This document shows positions 33,514 to 46,209 of a stretch of DNA of 64,000 nucleotides, one piece after another. Numbering within the stretch: position 1 is the stretch's first letter; each line of letters begins with the position of its first letter. The DNA lies in assembly GCA_028532985.1 (NCBI GenBank), contig JANCIK010000010.1, positions 2,356,001-2,420,000 of the forward strand. The letters run 5' to 3'. This DNA comes from Stropharia rugosoannulata (Eukaryota; Basidiomycota; Agaricomycetes; Agaricales; Strophariaceae). The position numbers were made by a program, and so were the translations under genes. The notes beneath the pieces are model-generated. The model made no database searches and had not been told where the DNA came from. It worked only from the letters and a program-made list of their open reading frames with translations.

Positions 33514-36500
33514 ATAGAATAAGGCCTGGTGCTTTGGCATCTGCTGAGATAGCCATGTAAAGTGCAATGCCAGGAGGATCTGAGATAAAGCCATTTTTAA
33601 TGAGCTCTAGGACATTCTTTGCTGTTTTCCAATTGTCACAAGAAAACAGCAGCTTTTGACTGATGGGATTGCACAGTGGTCTGTATGTCTGGAACACCTC
33701 TGCCACAAGAGGATAGAGCAAATGTGGTGGCAGAACAATATGCTTACACTGCTTTCTTAACCATTCTCTTGACATATTGCAAAGAATCTCGTAAGTAGTT
33801 GGAGGTTCTTGAAGGGCACTCCATACATTAATTCAAGCTTTATCCTCAGCATCAGGGATAAATATAGCATCCTGTAAGTTGCATGCAAATTGTTTTTGAC
33901 GGCTATGTGTAGCAGAGATATAGAACATGTGAAATACATGCCAGATATCTTTGAGAACACAGCTGTGAATTTGGAAATCCCATTCCAGTGGATCTTGACC
34001 AAGTATTTCATGTCCAAGAGTTATACTCTCAGGATCATGCTCCATCATCAAGTCCACCCGTGTGTGTTGTATGTGCCCTTTTCTATCTGATTTCTGCGCA
34101 CACCGCACACCTGGGCATATCACCAATTCCTGTAGGGAAAGCAAGTTACATAGTGCAGAGGGCTCGGGTCCAATGGAAGTATTGTCAGGCATGGTTGCTA
34201 TATCAGGCACTGAGAAAAGTGGCTGGGATACCTGACAGCATAAATGACTTTGTAAACAAACTGCTGTAAAGGGTGTTGAGCCAAAGGTATTAAGCACATG
34301 CTTATGCAGTTGGAGAATAGCCCCAGGCACCAAGATCTTTAAGATGGAGACTAGAATACAGGTTGGTGAAATGTTAACTCTATCGAAAATGGTGCGGCAT
34401 GACAAGTTATTAGATATCTTGCCCTCTGCAATAATAGAGGTGTTATCCGAGCTGTAGATTAGCACTGGAGTATATGGCCGAGGTTCAAGTACCAGAGGTT
34501 GGGGAATGTTGAGTGCAGATAACTTGTGATAGATGAGGAGTGATGCATATGCATCTTTTGTTGCATAGTCAAGCTGCTCAGATGTTAGAGAATCTTTCTC
34601 CCAGTTTTGGCTAACACACTCAGAGAGACTCTTGTTAAGACACTTGTGCAAAACAAGTGCAGAAAGATCTGAGAGACTTGTTTTGCTGATGTTTGAGATA
34701 AGGCAGCAGTCTTTGGCATACTTGGCAAGATCAAGTGCTCCAGTGAATGTCATATCTGAGTAGCATGCTTGCTGTAGGTAAGAAAGGTTAGCATTAACCA
34801 TTCTACCAGCTTTTAGAATACAAAGATGTGCAAGGAGAATCTTGAGCTGATGTGGAATGGTTCTGTGTGCAATCATATTGACAATCTATATTTAGAACTT
34901 TAGTGATACATCAAGATAGAGCTTTGAAAGCAGAATAAATACCTGGAAAATGTATATTGTATTCCCATATGCAATCTGTATGATTGCTGTCTTCCCCTGA
35001 TCTTCAATAGCACCACAGGCAGAGATATCAACATTCCACTCTGTGTCAAAGCCAATCATGATAGTCCCATCAGCTGAGTCCAGGACATCATCCAAGATTA
35101 AACGTACAGCATCATTGATAGACACAGCATCATTCTTAGTTATGACTTGAGCAGTTAATGGAATTTCTAAGGCAGGTAAGTGGCTGTACTTCTTGATTGG
35201 AATAACACCTGCTTTCAAAGAGGGAAAGCACTGCTCAACCCATGCCTTGTCTACCATGTTGTTGGTGTACAGAACTTGTGGCTGAGAATGACCATACAGC
35301 ACGAGAGAGTTGTGTATTACAGTTAGTGTCAGCTCTGCTTGTGCTTGGGATTTGGTAGCAACAAAATTGCATCCACAAAGCTCACCCAAGCGATTTGTAA
35401 CAAAGAAAACTGCAGTAAAAATCTGCTCACCCTCGACTCGAGCTATATGCTTTGTGACCTAGATTGTATATATTAATATAAGTACAAATACAAGTCAAAT
35501 AGACATACTTTGTGGCTATGGTCAATTGCACCAATGTCGCATGTGAGCATTGCTGTGTGCTGATTAAAGTTGTCCTTATGACTTTCTATATAGCTGTCAT
35601 ACATATTAGCAAACCACTGCAAGTTGGGAATGTATCTGTGACGGCCATTTGAACTTGTATCAGTAAAAGGAAGAAAGCTTTCATATTTCTTTCCTTTCCA
35701 AGTGTCTAGAGATGACTTGTGACTGTTAATATGCTCCAAATATTGTACTTGAAGGCAGCCATAGGCCAGCAGATGTTGAACACAAAGAGAGTCAGAGAAC
35801 TGCTTTGTTTCCATCCCATTCTGCATACATGACCTCAACCACTCAAACACCGAGTTAGAAATGCCACTTTAATGACTAAGTCACACTGGGAACTCTGCAG
35901 CAAGAGAAGGGGGCAGCATCTTCAATATTTGGTCATCCCAGCTATGGTATGTGATTGTGTTTTTCTTGGATGTAGGGTGAATGCACTGGGGGCATTGATA
36001 TTGAAAATCAATAATCCAGAAAGTAGAGTCAATATCAACAACATGTCGTAGATGCTGTACATGAACATGTCACAGGAGGGGAGTTCTGCACCCAGGACAG
36101 GGTATTTTTTTGCATAACCGTTCTGGATCCCATAAATAAAATTGCAGGTCATACAGATCCATTGGTGAGATGTCATCGGATTGAAGAATAAACATGACTG
36201 CTTTCTGCAGAAACCAAAATGTATTAGAACTCCCATACAGTAGTGGTAAGCCATTTGAATCAAGCTGCCTCGTTTCCTTTAATTTTGCATGAAACTGATC
36301 CATCAGCCAAGAAGGTAAGGGAGACCATGCTTGTGTAGCCATACAATCAGGCACAGCCTTCACCATCATTGTCATCCTCCACAGCCTCATCTTCTTCTCC
36401 TAATCTGTCACCAATACTTCTTCTTTGTCAGTCTCCAGGTCTTCAATTGACTGCTGAGGATCTTCATGGGGCAAAATCATTTGATAAGCAACAGGCAGTG

Positions 36501-37080
36501 TAGATGATCTACCTGCGGCCCAGGTGCTAGTAACTGTGGGGGTACTGCTGATTCTGATTCTGATGGTGATGGTAGAGTGTATCTAAGTGGGCTGGCAGAT
36601 GGAGTGTATACAAGTGATGGCTGCTGTGGCACAGCAGAAACAACCTGACTTGGGCCTGCCTTGCTTGTAGCAGGGACAACCCAACTCGAACTTGGGGTTA
36701 CCTAGGATAACCGGGCTCATAAACACATAAGCCAATAACGAGGTAAATAGTGCACTACATACATTCCTGAATTCAACTGTCATACCTAATGGGGACAATG
36801 ACTTCTTTCTTGGCTGTCCCCTAGGGCGTACTGGCAGTTTTGGTGTTGCTGCATCAGAGGAATCTTCAAGCTGCCATTGCTTCTGTTTATGGCCTGTCCC
36901 TGGTGGTCGACCACAACACTTATGTGGTCTGTAAACAACTGCCTTTGGGTGACTACTTCCAGGTGGTTGTCCTTGTTGCCTACTAGGCTTAGCAGATGTA
37001 GGAAGATCCAACTCACCCTCATTCTTGCCCCCATTATCAAGATCTGCAAAGAAAGTTTTTTTAGATATAAACATTGAGAA
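33514..37080 (-). pseudogene. DUF6729-type protein with 3'-5' exonuclease domain, remnant
   Basis: Minus-strand order: N-terminal AT-hook-like stretches (GRPPGTGHKQK, then RPRGQPRK; 37074-36780), SNGLPLLYGSSNTFWF, SPMDLYDLQFYLWDPERL and CPGCRTPLL (36260-36070), FEWLRSCMQNGMETKQFSD (35850-35790), HTAMLTCDIGAIDHSHK (35560-35510), the exonuclease motif IGFDTEWNVD (about 35060-35030), SEQLDYATKDAYASLLIYHKL (about 34590-34530), and LFSCDNWKTAKNVLELIKNGF (about 33650-33590). I recall this as a multi-copy Agaricomycete family with a WRN-type DEDD exonuclease. Stops and frame breaks make it a remnant. The C-terminus is cut at 33513 by gypsy fragment F. Confidence 0.6.
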
Positions 37081-37394
37081 GACAAAATCATATGGCTTGA
37101 CAAGGCAGAGTGACTTGCTTCTCTACTTTGTTCAGCTTGAGATGTTGATAATAGTCTGATTCTAGTAAGTTGAATGTCATCATAGAAGACACTAGTACTT
37201 ACTCAAAGTGTGTATTTGACATGAGAGGCAGGAGAGGTAAAAAGATAGGTAATAGGCAAAACATGTGCTCTACATGCAGTTTATTGGGGTATGCAAAACA
37301 GTATCTAATTGATGATGTCATTACTACCTAATGAGGCAGTTCAGCCCGCCGGTATTTGCTATCACTATTTTCCACACACATGAATAAGCAGCCC

Positions 37395-37871
37395 AATTCC
37401 TGGCAAATGCAAATTAGTTCCACAACATAAGTTTCCCTTCCTATTGTACCCAAGTTAATGTGATGGTTTATTTGCCATTGTATGTTTATGTAAGGTGCTG
37501 ACTAATATAGTTACTTCATGACAAATCTTAAGTACATTTAAATATACCTAATTACCTACTTACAAATATGATCTAATCTATGTAGTAGTGACTTGGCCAA
37601 GATGTAGTGATATGAAGTAATATTTTTGATGTTTTTATCAAGCAAAAATGTAACATTAATAGACATTTAGAGACATCTAGAGACATTATGAACACTTAAA
37701 AAGACATTCAAGAGACTCCTAGAGACATAAAAAAGTCTTTAAAAGTTTGATACCTGGAGACTTTGCTTTAAAAATCTCCTAGAGACCCAGGTCTCCTGGG
37801 GTCTTTTTAAGTCTTTTCGAGTCTTTTTAAAAAATTAAAAGACTTTTTTCAAAAAACTGTTTTTCCTGATG
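37395..37871 (+). mobile_element. Element B: right-end part of the element A family
   Basis: Homologous to 19873-20988 of element A without the nested MITE, ending CCTGATG at 37871. The left half is missing. It gives the empty site that defines the MITE at 20270-20925. One extra segment of about 25 bases (near 37763-37786) is absent from A. Confidence 0.8.
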
Positions 37872-39854
37872 CATTGCACATGCCCTGCAGCAGTTACATG
37901 TGGCTGCAGGGTGTATGCACCTGCTATGCTCGCCCACCCATACATCATGCATGCCAGCCCTGCCTGCCTCCTTTCCTGCTCACTCATACATCACACATGC
38001 CAGGACATTAGGATCTTCTTGGCATGCATATCTGATGCCCTCCCTGATCCTGATGTCCTGCTCCACCTCTGAGCCTGGCTGCTTGGGAAAAGGAAGACTT
38101 TGACCATTTGTAGCCACCATACTGCAAGAAAAATTAAGGTTGAAGTCACCTGCTTCACCATGCTTAGGTTGCAATCCCCTAATAACAGAATCAGCTCTGC
38201 TCATCATGGCCACCAGTGAGTAAATTTCATTTTTGTTCATCATTCTCAGTACTTACTGTCTTTTTATTCACAGGATCCGAGTATAGCACTTACTGCTATC
38301 ACAGAATGTTGTCCTGCAACCAGGAAAAAAGAGAACAGGCTATCTCATGCCTGGTAAAGGCACTGGATGACATTCATGATAGAATTAAGCAATTCAGCTC
38401 AATTTCAAAAGTATGGCACATTGTCATGTAGTAAGTCTTAGTCTTTTGAAGTCTTTTCAGCACATACTTACTAGTTGAATCCACAGCTCAGATCTTCATT
38501 ATTCTGATAGTGAGGCCAGTGCCCTGTTGCCTCACTACACTGCATTTGGTTTCATGAGCATCAAAGGAAATCTGACTAGGAGGAGAAAATCCACCTGCTT
38601 ATACTGCAAAATGTGGTATATTCATGTGTAAGTCAACAATAAAGGGATCATGCAGCAAGTCAAATGTGACTTAATGAATCCAAAACAATAGTGTGTTGTG
38701 AAGGGACATAAGATGCATTTTGCTGCTGTAAGCTTACCTTGGAGACCTGACTGTAAAATCTTACTAACTTCTTCCAGGGCCCATACTATATTTGATAGTT
38801 AGATTAGTATATCATACAAAATAGCAGAATATTTTGTTGAAAAAAATGTCAGAGGCTAGTTTAGTATAGTAGTGACACCACCCAATGTGTATAGTATTAA
38901 TCTGTGAAACCTGTATACCATCCCTCTCACAATGTACATGATACCTACATGCTTGTATAATACTAATGATAAATTGTACTGTAGTTTAGATAAATTTATT
39001 ATATAATCAGACTAATGATCATTCTTTAGTATCACAGTAAGCATATACTACATATCTTGTAAGGCTGTCATTATCCTGAGATATGATAGCCAATTTTTCA
39101 TCAGGCCCTGTAACTCAAAACACAAATATGTTCCAATATATGTAAATACAGATTTGCTGGAATACTACTACAGGATCATCACCCAAAGGGCACTGTGGAC
39201 TTCTATGTATAATGTCCCATAAGGGCATATAACTCTGCATTATACAGCAATCATACTGTCAGAGTTAAAATGTCAAATCAATTTTCCTACTTTTTACTAA
39301 TGGCTTTGGTTCCTATTCTAGGCATACAATGTGTGCACCTTGTTTCCTATAGTCTTGGTAATAGCAAGTAGTGCCTGCAAGTTTGTTTGTAAGAATTCTA
39401 GTAAATCTCAGATAGACATCAGTAAACCAGCCAAATATTGGTAAGTACTTATAGCTTCTATAGGTTGCTATCAATGTGGCAGTGCTTAACAAGACTTTGT
39501 ATTAGTTTATAAAGTCAGTGTCATTACAGGTGCATATTACCAGAATGTACTGTAGGCAGATTGCATATGTAGCCACATGTAATATACTCCCATTCTAATG
39601 GAGTTTTATATCCATTATATATAATCCCTGTAGTATTGTAGGTCCTATACAAGATAGCTATCAGTCTTATGTACATAAGTGCTTATATGCCAGTTATCTT
39701 AATGATTTGGATTGGATATTTAGGGTAAAATACATTTAGATATCTATAATGCATTTATCAATTATCTAGTCAAATGTAAAGCAATGCTCTTATGGAAAGT
39801 AGCATACATTTCATTGTATGTATTTATGACAATGTAGTTTACAGGTACTACAAG
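37872..39854. other. AT-rich region, only coding scraps
   Basis: 38216-38640 has short + strand pieces that look once-coding (YCYHRMLSCNQEKREQ; then HYSDSEASALLPHYTAFGF) but match no family I know. 37995-38045 carries a motif shared, inverted, with 10350-10400. From 38640 to 39854 I see nothing but AT-rich DNA. Confidence 0.35.
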
Positions 39855-40620
39855 CTACAAGTCATCATATCCTAAATTGCCATCATCAAGGCTCAAATCT
39901 GTCAAGTCCATGTCAAGCTTGCTGTCCTCATTAGAAGCATCTTCATCATATGTGTTATTGTTCAAGTGTGTTAGGTCATCATCATCATCATCACTATCAC
40001 AGGTCAAAAGGCCCTCTTCTTCAATGTCAGGCAGCAACATTTTAGAACTAGTGTTTTGTGCATGCCAAATGCCCATGCCCATGAAGTGCATGAACATATC
40101 CTGATTTGCAAATCTGCAATAGAAAGTATATAAGATTAACAGCAATCACAAGTAGTAGAGTAGTAGTAATTGCAAAGTAATTGCATACATCCAAATGTAG
40201 TAATTTGTTCAATCCAATGTTTCACCTGGCCATCATGCTTCTGTTGGACCTTGTGTGGCAAGCAGAACATTTTTTTGACCTTCATGGAAAGCAGGAATGA
40301 GGTGGCAACCACAAATGACCAAGGCAGGATCTAGAAAACCAAACACTAGGGCATCAAGGCATTGGATACCACAACCTAAGGCAACAGTTGTACTAACAGA
40401 AACATTAGTATAGGATTTAGTATATACTTGTAACATTTGAAACACTACCAATATACAATGATTTCTTTGCCTTTCCTTGTGTAAGTTCTTGCACTTCCTT
40501 TTGTGAAGTAGCAAGGCAATGCTTTAGCCAAGCAATCTCTGCATCAACATGGCCTTGGGCATGACTGTCATTGCCTCCTTCATTTCTAGTTTGGGGTGAT
40601 AGGAACAAAGGCAATGACAT
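39855..40620 (-). pseudogene. Remnant of a dispersed TE-linked ORF, copy 1
   Basis: Pieces on the minus strand: an N-terminal coil ending ELTQGKAKKSLY (40620-40450), FGFLDPALVICGCHLIPAFHEGQ (about 40345-40275), then after a likely intron FANQDMFMHFMGMGIWHAQ (about 40110-40050) and an Asp-rich tail. The FGFLDP...RGCHLIPAF and VDRDMFMRF motifs recur across Agaricomycete genomes in transposon-linked proteins of unknown role. The N-terminal coil resembles that of the DUF6698 remnant at 9830-10028, so this copy may be mixed. Confidence 0.45.
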
Positions 40621-40816
40621 TCTAGGAGAAAGTGGCTTTCCTATATTCTAGCTATAAGTTTTTATTTAAAGTCACAGTAGTAACTATGATGACTTGGTAC
40701 CTTATAATTTATATGTACTAGTACTATACTATATCCTTGATAACTAGGCTGCCGGTGACTCAGTAACAATTTAGCAACCATTTGTATTCAGGGTCTTGTC
40801 AGGGTGTTGACTTTAC

Positions 40817-40843
40817 CTACTACTACTACTACTACTACTACTA
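40817..40843. repeat. CTA microsatellite
   Basis: Nine uninterrupted CTA units. Confidence 0.95.
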
Positions 40844-41745
40844 AGTATGCAATAGCCTATGCCACTGCTTTGAGAATCTAGACTTGGTGAAATTAATAGT
40901 ATATTGAATATGGGGTAGTGCCATATAATTGCCTTGTGATACTGGTCTCACTCATGCTCACATCCAAAATATATCTTTTACTATACTCTATGGGCATGTT
41001 CTGAGTTAGTCCCAAGAATCAGAATTTAAAGTTATAGCAACAATGTTTACAATTATAGCAATAATGATATAGAATTCAACATTTTGACATTTGGTGCTCC
41101 TGAATACCACTAAGTGACCTTGGCAACTGGTAGCCAGAGTGTTCTTTATTTGTCAGCAGATTCTCAGAATGCACTGACAAAGAAATTGTGATTGCTTCCA
41201 TAGGTGTCACAGCACTCTGACACATGGCTTGCTAGTGTACTGTTCCCTGAAGTGGGTGGTTCAGAATTGATTTTTAGACTATGTATTATATAGTGGCACA
41301 TAATATAAATGCATAAATTCAATGCCAACTTATCTATCTTTATTATATACTTTTCCAGAAACTGGGCCACCAACATGGCAGCAGCAGTTACTTAGTACTC
41401 ATACAATACTCATGCTGCCAATAGAACTTGTTGTCTGGCTTTTCTTTGTCCCTAGCCTCCCACACCCAACCTACACCACTCATTCCCTAATCTTGATAAG
41501 CTCTTTAATCTGTATATATAAACATTTCATTAGTCCTGTCCCAAACTCAAGTCAAACATGCCTTGCAAGTCCTGCAACACTAGGAGGGGCTCTGGGCAGC
41601 CTTCTAAATGAAAGAGTTGACATCCTTGCTAAAGCAATTTGGGAGAGAGATTTGGTTTGCTGCTATTTACTTTACCTAACACACCATGTATTCTCATAAT
41701 TTATTATACTAGCACCTGTTGTCTCTTGCCAAAATATGATTCAGG

Positions 41746-42231
41746 GTGCTTCATAATAAATGCAAGAGATTTATATTTGAAATTTTCTACCCTCCTTGTA
41801 ATGCCAGTATTCATATGCAACAACAGTATAAGAACTTGCATCTCAACTGGTGGTCAGAGTTTATTGGTATGGCCCTAGAGGTTCCAATCCTTCCAACAGC
41901 AGCACAAAAGGAATATATTAACAGATACTACTTCTTTGTCTGCCAGGCAGTTTTTCCAGTTCTAAACACCAACATAAATTATCCTGCTATCTCTGCCATG
42001 GACCCAATAACAATAAGATTTATCTCTGATGCCTACTCTGAATTTAGACAAAATGCCAACCAAGAGGCTCATAGCATCATTAACACCTCTTTCCATTGTC
42101 AGTATATTTTGGATTGCAGGCAAAGGAATGATACTCAGAAACTTGGATCAACTTCAATTATTGAGGCTTTTGAGGGGATGCTTAACCTGATGGATACACA
42201 TGCAGCACACACTCAGGGAAGGTGTATATAA
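41746..42231 (+). pseudogene. Coding-like fragment of unknown family
   Basis: 161-codon open frame, with natural-looking composition in NLHLNWWSEFIGMAL, EYINRYYFFVCQAVFP and GSTSIIEAFEGMLNLMD. It is not recognised. It ends at a stop three bases before the MITE at 42235. Upstream sequence from 41322 has shorter open frames on the same strand. Probably part of a decayed TE-linked gene. Confidence 0.3.
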
Positions 42232-42234
42232 TTA

Positions 42235-42695
42235 CAGTGGCAATTAAAAGTATTGCATGCCTATTGTCAAACCTGTAACTCAGTAACAGCTAAACTTTTT
42301 TTTTAAAATTCAAAATTATATATAAAATAGACCTTCTAATGAACATGTTTGATATAAATTTTTTTTGCTTAAAAATAGCTACTTTGAGGTCACATTTCTC
42401 CAAACTGGCTTGATCAACTTTCAAACTGTAACTTGTTCTATGCTTATATTATCAAGGACTATCTCCTCAAATATGTTTAGATTTTTTGAATGACTCCATT
42501 CCATAGGTGAAAAGTGCCCTCCTTGCTATTTTTCAAATTTTCATTAATATATGCATGCAAATGGCTCAAATTTATATCAAACATGTTCATTAGAAGGTCT
42601 ATTTTACATATAATTTTGAATTTTAAAAAAAAAAGTTTAGCTGTTACTGAGTTACAGGTTTGACAACAGGCATGCAATACTTTTGATTGCCACTG
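42235..42695. mobile_element. 461-bp Tc1/mariner-type MITE
   Basis: Long inverted repeats: left end CAGTGGCAATTAAAAGTATT, right end reading the same inward on the other strand with one difference, extending about 130 bp each side. TA flanks at 42233-42234 and 42696-42697. CAGTGGC ends and TA duplication fit Tc1/mariner relatives. Confidence 0.85.
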
Positions 42696-42742
42696 TATGT
42701 ATGACTTCATCTTTTAATAAATATGTTTTTATGCACTGGTGG

Positions 42743-43574
42743 TCAACTAGACAAATAATCATCTAAATTATACTGATTTTCTAACTTAGTGTCAGATATG
42801 TTGGAATCTCCTAATTGCAGGTCAATGTATGTTTCATCAGTGGTATTAAGTGGAACTTGCTGGGAATTCTTGTTTTGCTCTCCAAGTGGGAGCTCATTTG
42901 CACCAGTTTTGGAGTCATTTTGATTGCTGGCTACATGGAAGTACTCCTCCATACAGCCTACCTGGCCTTTGTGTCCAATACCATATCCTAGGAACCTCAT
43001 TAACATATCACAATCAACAAATCTACAATTAAGATAAGTAAAAGATTTTTGCTTGATATAAAGTGCAAGCATACATTCCAACATAGTAATATTTCCAGTC
43101 TTTATGATGCTCTTCATTGGATGGTCTTATGCTGAAGCTAGAAGAAGTTCTGAGTTGCAACCATCCACAAATGCTGGCATAAAGTGACATCCATGTAAAA
43201 CAGCTGATGGGTCAAGGAATCCAAAAGTACTTTCATCAGAGTCAGCAATGAACCTGACCTTTGGCAAGTGTCCTTGTTGTTGTCTGAAAGGATGACTTGG
43301 AACTATTTGCATCTATCTAACCCATAAAAATTCCATTCTCTGGATAGAATAGTCACAAGAGTGTTTTCCAATATGCTGAATATCTGCATGGAAGATACCC
43401 AGAACAGATGCATACCAATAGGGATGAGAGTTGGATGTGGATTCTGAGGATGCAACCATAACAAATGGATGTGGATTCTGAGAATGCAACCATAACAAAT
43501 GGATGTGTACAAGGATTGACAGTGTTGTATGCTTGTTGCATATCATACATATGTGGTGTAATTAAATCACACAA
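42743..43574 (-). pseudogene. Remnant of the dispersed TE-linked ORF, copy 2
   Basis: One frame from 43546 to 43127, with a TAG at 43313-43315 where relatives have Trp after FLWVR: PHPFVMVAS, HPYWYASVLGIFHA, MEFLWVR, then FGFLDPSAVLHGCHFMPAF. Then HHKDWKYYYVGM, a short GT...AG intron, and FVDCDMLMRFLGYGIGHKGQ with an acidic C-terminus to 42743. This is the better preserved copy of the family seen at 39855-40620. Function unknown. Confidence 0.5.
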
Positions 43575-44897
43575 TATGGACTTGGTATATGGTTTTATTC
43601 TTGAGGTGAACTAAGAGACAGTCCTCACTTGTATACTATTTGTCTGTATTTGTATTTAGGTCATGTTCAAGAAGCCATCCCAGAAGGTGATCCTTCAAGT
43701 TATTAATGAAGTTCTGTAGAAACAAAATGCATTTATACAAAGGATAGAAAACATAACATATAGCAACATACCTTCTTGGCTGGGTCATTTGGATTTGTGA
43801 GCACAAATGCAAATATGTTTATAGGCTTATTACAGGAAGCTGATATATGATGGTGATTCTTGAGTAAGCACTGGTTAGCATTGTCAATTTCCTGTTGCTC
43901 TGCAGGCAGGAAGGCCTGAAGTCAACTGTATTTCTTCCCAATTTGCTAAGTTGCATTCTGTTTATTAATTAGGCTATATGCCATTTGACAACTCAATGAG
44001 CAAGCTTGCCCTGCAATAAATGAGTGGACACCCTTTTTCCATGAAATAGAGTATGTACCAATTGTGTTGAATATGAGTCAGTGGTTCCCAATAAACAGAT
44101 GTGCTGAACATAATTGCTAAAAAAGTGGTACTTGACAGTTGATAAGTTAAGAGTCTTGTACTGTTGGAGTATATTAGCATATGCTCACCTTACAAAGCTT
44201 GATTAACCTGCCATATTGCAGCTTACTGCAACTTGTGAAGCTGTTGCATGTAGATAAGCCAATTTCCTCTGTAACAGATAAACATACAAGATGACCTGTC
44301 TTCTTTATTCCCCAATAGTAGCCTGTGTCATGTATGTACTATACTTTTATACCCATAAAACTGTTCTAACATTTGTTATCAACTCTGTAGTGTCTTGCAG
44401 TATGTATACAGAACTACAAGAAATCTCTCACCTTATTGACAGTGCTGGAATCCATCTAAATTTGCCACCTTCTTGGGGACATTGACCCTATGATTTGCAG
44501 ATATCTGGTAACAGGTAGTCTTGCTATAAGAGACAGTCTGAAGGTTTCTGCTCTTTTTTCCATTTACCACCTGCTTGATATAGAGTTGTTACTCAAGAGT
44601 CAAAGGCATCAAATCAGCCTCCCTCCTCCATTTCCAAATCAAATAACCTCAAAAATGGACTTGTTGCCAAAAATTAAGCCCTGTTGGAAGCAGCTCAGTA
44701 ATTGACAGGACCTGCTCTTTGATTTCCATGATTCATATCAGAACTTTGTCCTCAGAGATGAGGACATGGTGACTGTCACTAGGTCTCTATACAAGCAATC
44801 CCTAGTACACCTGCAAGGTCTTACAAACTTGCATTTGGACCAAAAGATCACTAATGCTGTGTAAAACTTCAGAGATGCTGCTTTTCATTGGTCCCTT
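43575..44897. other. AT-rich region, coding scraps on + strand
   Basis: A piece near 44396-44482 (SCSMYTELQEISHLIDSAGIHLNLPPSWGH) looks once-coding and could belong to the same decayed gene as 44898-45638. The rest is not recognised. Confidence 0.3.
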
Positions 44898-45638
44898 TTG
44901 CACAAAATGATAAATCTCAATAGTAGACTTCTGACCATTCCTGAAACTTTTGCAAATATTGTTGGCAAGAAGGACCTCTACAATATGATAATGTTCTATG
45001 AAGATCATACCCTACAAAAAATGGAGAACTACCTCAAAGAGCATCATAATGACAAGCTAGTGTTGCCTATACATTTGTCCCTTTTGTTGACACTCTGTTT
45101 TCTACTAATGCTGACACCTTTGGTGAAGAGCAATTTCCCTGGCCAAAGCAGTATAGAAGTTAACTTTATAGCCATGGATCACAAGAACCAACACAACTCA
45201 ATCCCCATATTGAAACTAATCAATTATACTCCTACAGACCCAAAGGGGGCAACAAATGAAGTAGTAGGTCCTCAGAACAAAGAGAACATTGACTGTATTG
45301 GAAATCATAGGTTGGAAGAGGCCTACTCAAACTTTGGGGATAGTCAAGAGACAATGGTTGGCAACATCAATAAGGGCAATGCATTTGGTGACTTGGTTAT
45401 GCCAAATATGCATAGCAGATATATGGACAGCACAAGTGGTGGTATGCATGTGGATATCATGGGTAGTGGCATGGATATTGTAGACAGCAGCATGCACAGT
45501 AGTATGAACATCAGGAAAATGACTTTTGTCCCTAGGGGCTTTGTATCTCCCTGGCACTGCCTTAGAGATCCTAAGACAGCCAGGGCATGCAAAGCAGCCA
45601 GGGTTCTTAGGTGCACTCAGGGTAAGGTCTCTTTGTAA
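44898..45638 (+). pseudogene. Unknown ORF, probably TE-linked
   Basis: 246-codon frame with a Leu-rich hydrophobic stretch (LPIHLSLLLTLCFLLMLTPL, one possible membrane segment), a long polar middle, a Met/Asp/Ser-rich repeat (GMHVDIMGSGMDIVDSSMH) and a basic end. It matches no family I know. Element G is inserted nine bases after its stop. Confidence 0.3.
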
Positions 45639-45647
45639 ATAACTAAG

Positions 45648-46175
45648 TGTTAGGACTTCGAAGACAGAGTCTATAAGTCCTGCACAATTGATCTAATCTC
45701 TTGATCGCAAAATCAAAGGTTCAAGGTAATCTCTTGACGAATGTCTTTGCAAGATGCGAAGACAGAGTCGTGAAGAGAGAGCTAGCTGACTTATGAGCCC
45801 TAAGTCAGGGAAAGGTATAAGAGGTATGATTCTCAAAGAACTAACTGGAGAGTTAGTTCGGTATCTACTACATCTTATATACCTATCGATGTATGTTATA
45901 AATAGTTATACGCACACATGGAGTCCAAAGGGGAAGAGTATCGTGGCGAGAAGTGAGTAATGCTCGGGTTCCTCTGCCACGGGTGTGGGATGGGGTTCCA
46001 CAAGCGCGGGAGAGAGAACTAGTAGTTGTTCTCTCTCTTGACGAGAATGTAGTTAGTAATACAAGCGCGAGATTGTTCGCTTAAATAAAGTAAGGCAGAG
46101 GCGATATGATAAGATGAAAGGATCGTATTGCAATAAGATAAAGGTAAAAGAAAAGATAGTACGAGTTTCGTAACA
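45648..46175 (-). repeat. Element G 3' LTR (minus orientation)
   Basis: 528 bp, TGTTAGG at the left and CGTAACA at the right, so terminal TGTTA/TAACA inverted ends. On the minus strand a TATATAAG box lies near 45885. It is next to a polypurine tract on the right, as expected for the 3' LTR of a minus-strand element. Confidence 0.8.
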
Positions 46176-46191
46176 TTACCCCCTTACTAAG
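46176..46191 (-). other. Element G polypurine tract
   Basis: Minus strand reads AGTAAGGGGGTAA up to the LTR, the plus-strand primer site of a minus-oriented LTR element. Confidence 0.75.
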
Positions 46192-46209
46192 ATCGGTGCT
46201 CTGCACTGA

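Noticed and set aside
29002..37871. Elements C and B as two halves of one element split by F and neighbours
   Set aside because: They are in opposite orientation and overlap by about 70 bases, so a simple split cannot explain them.
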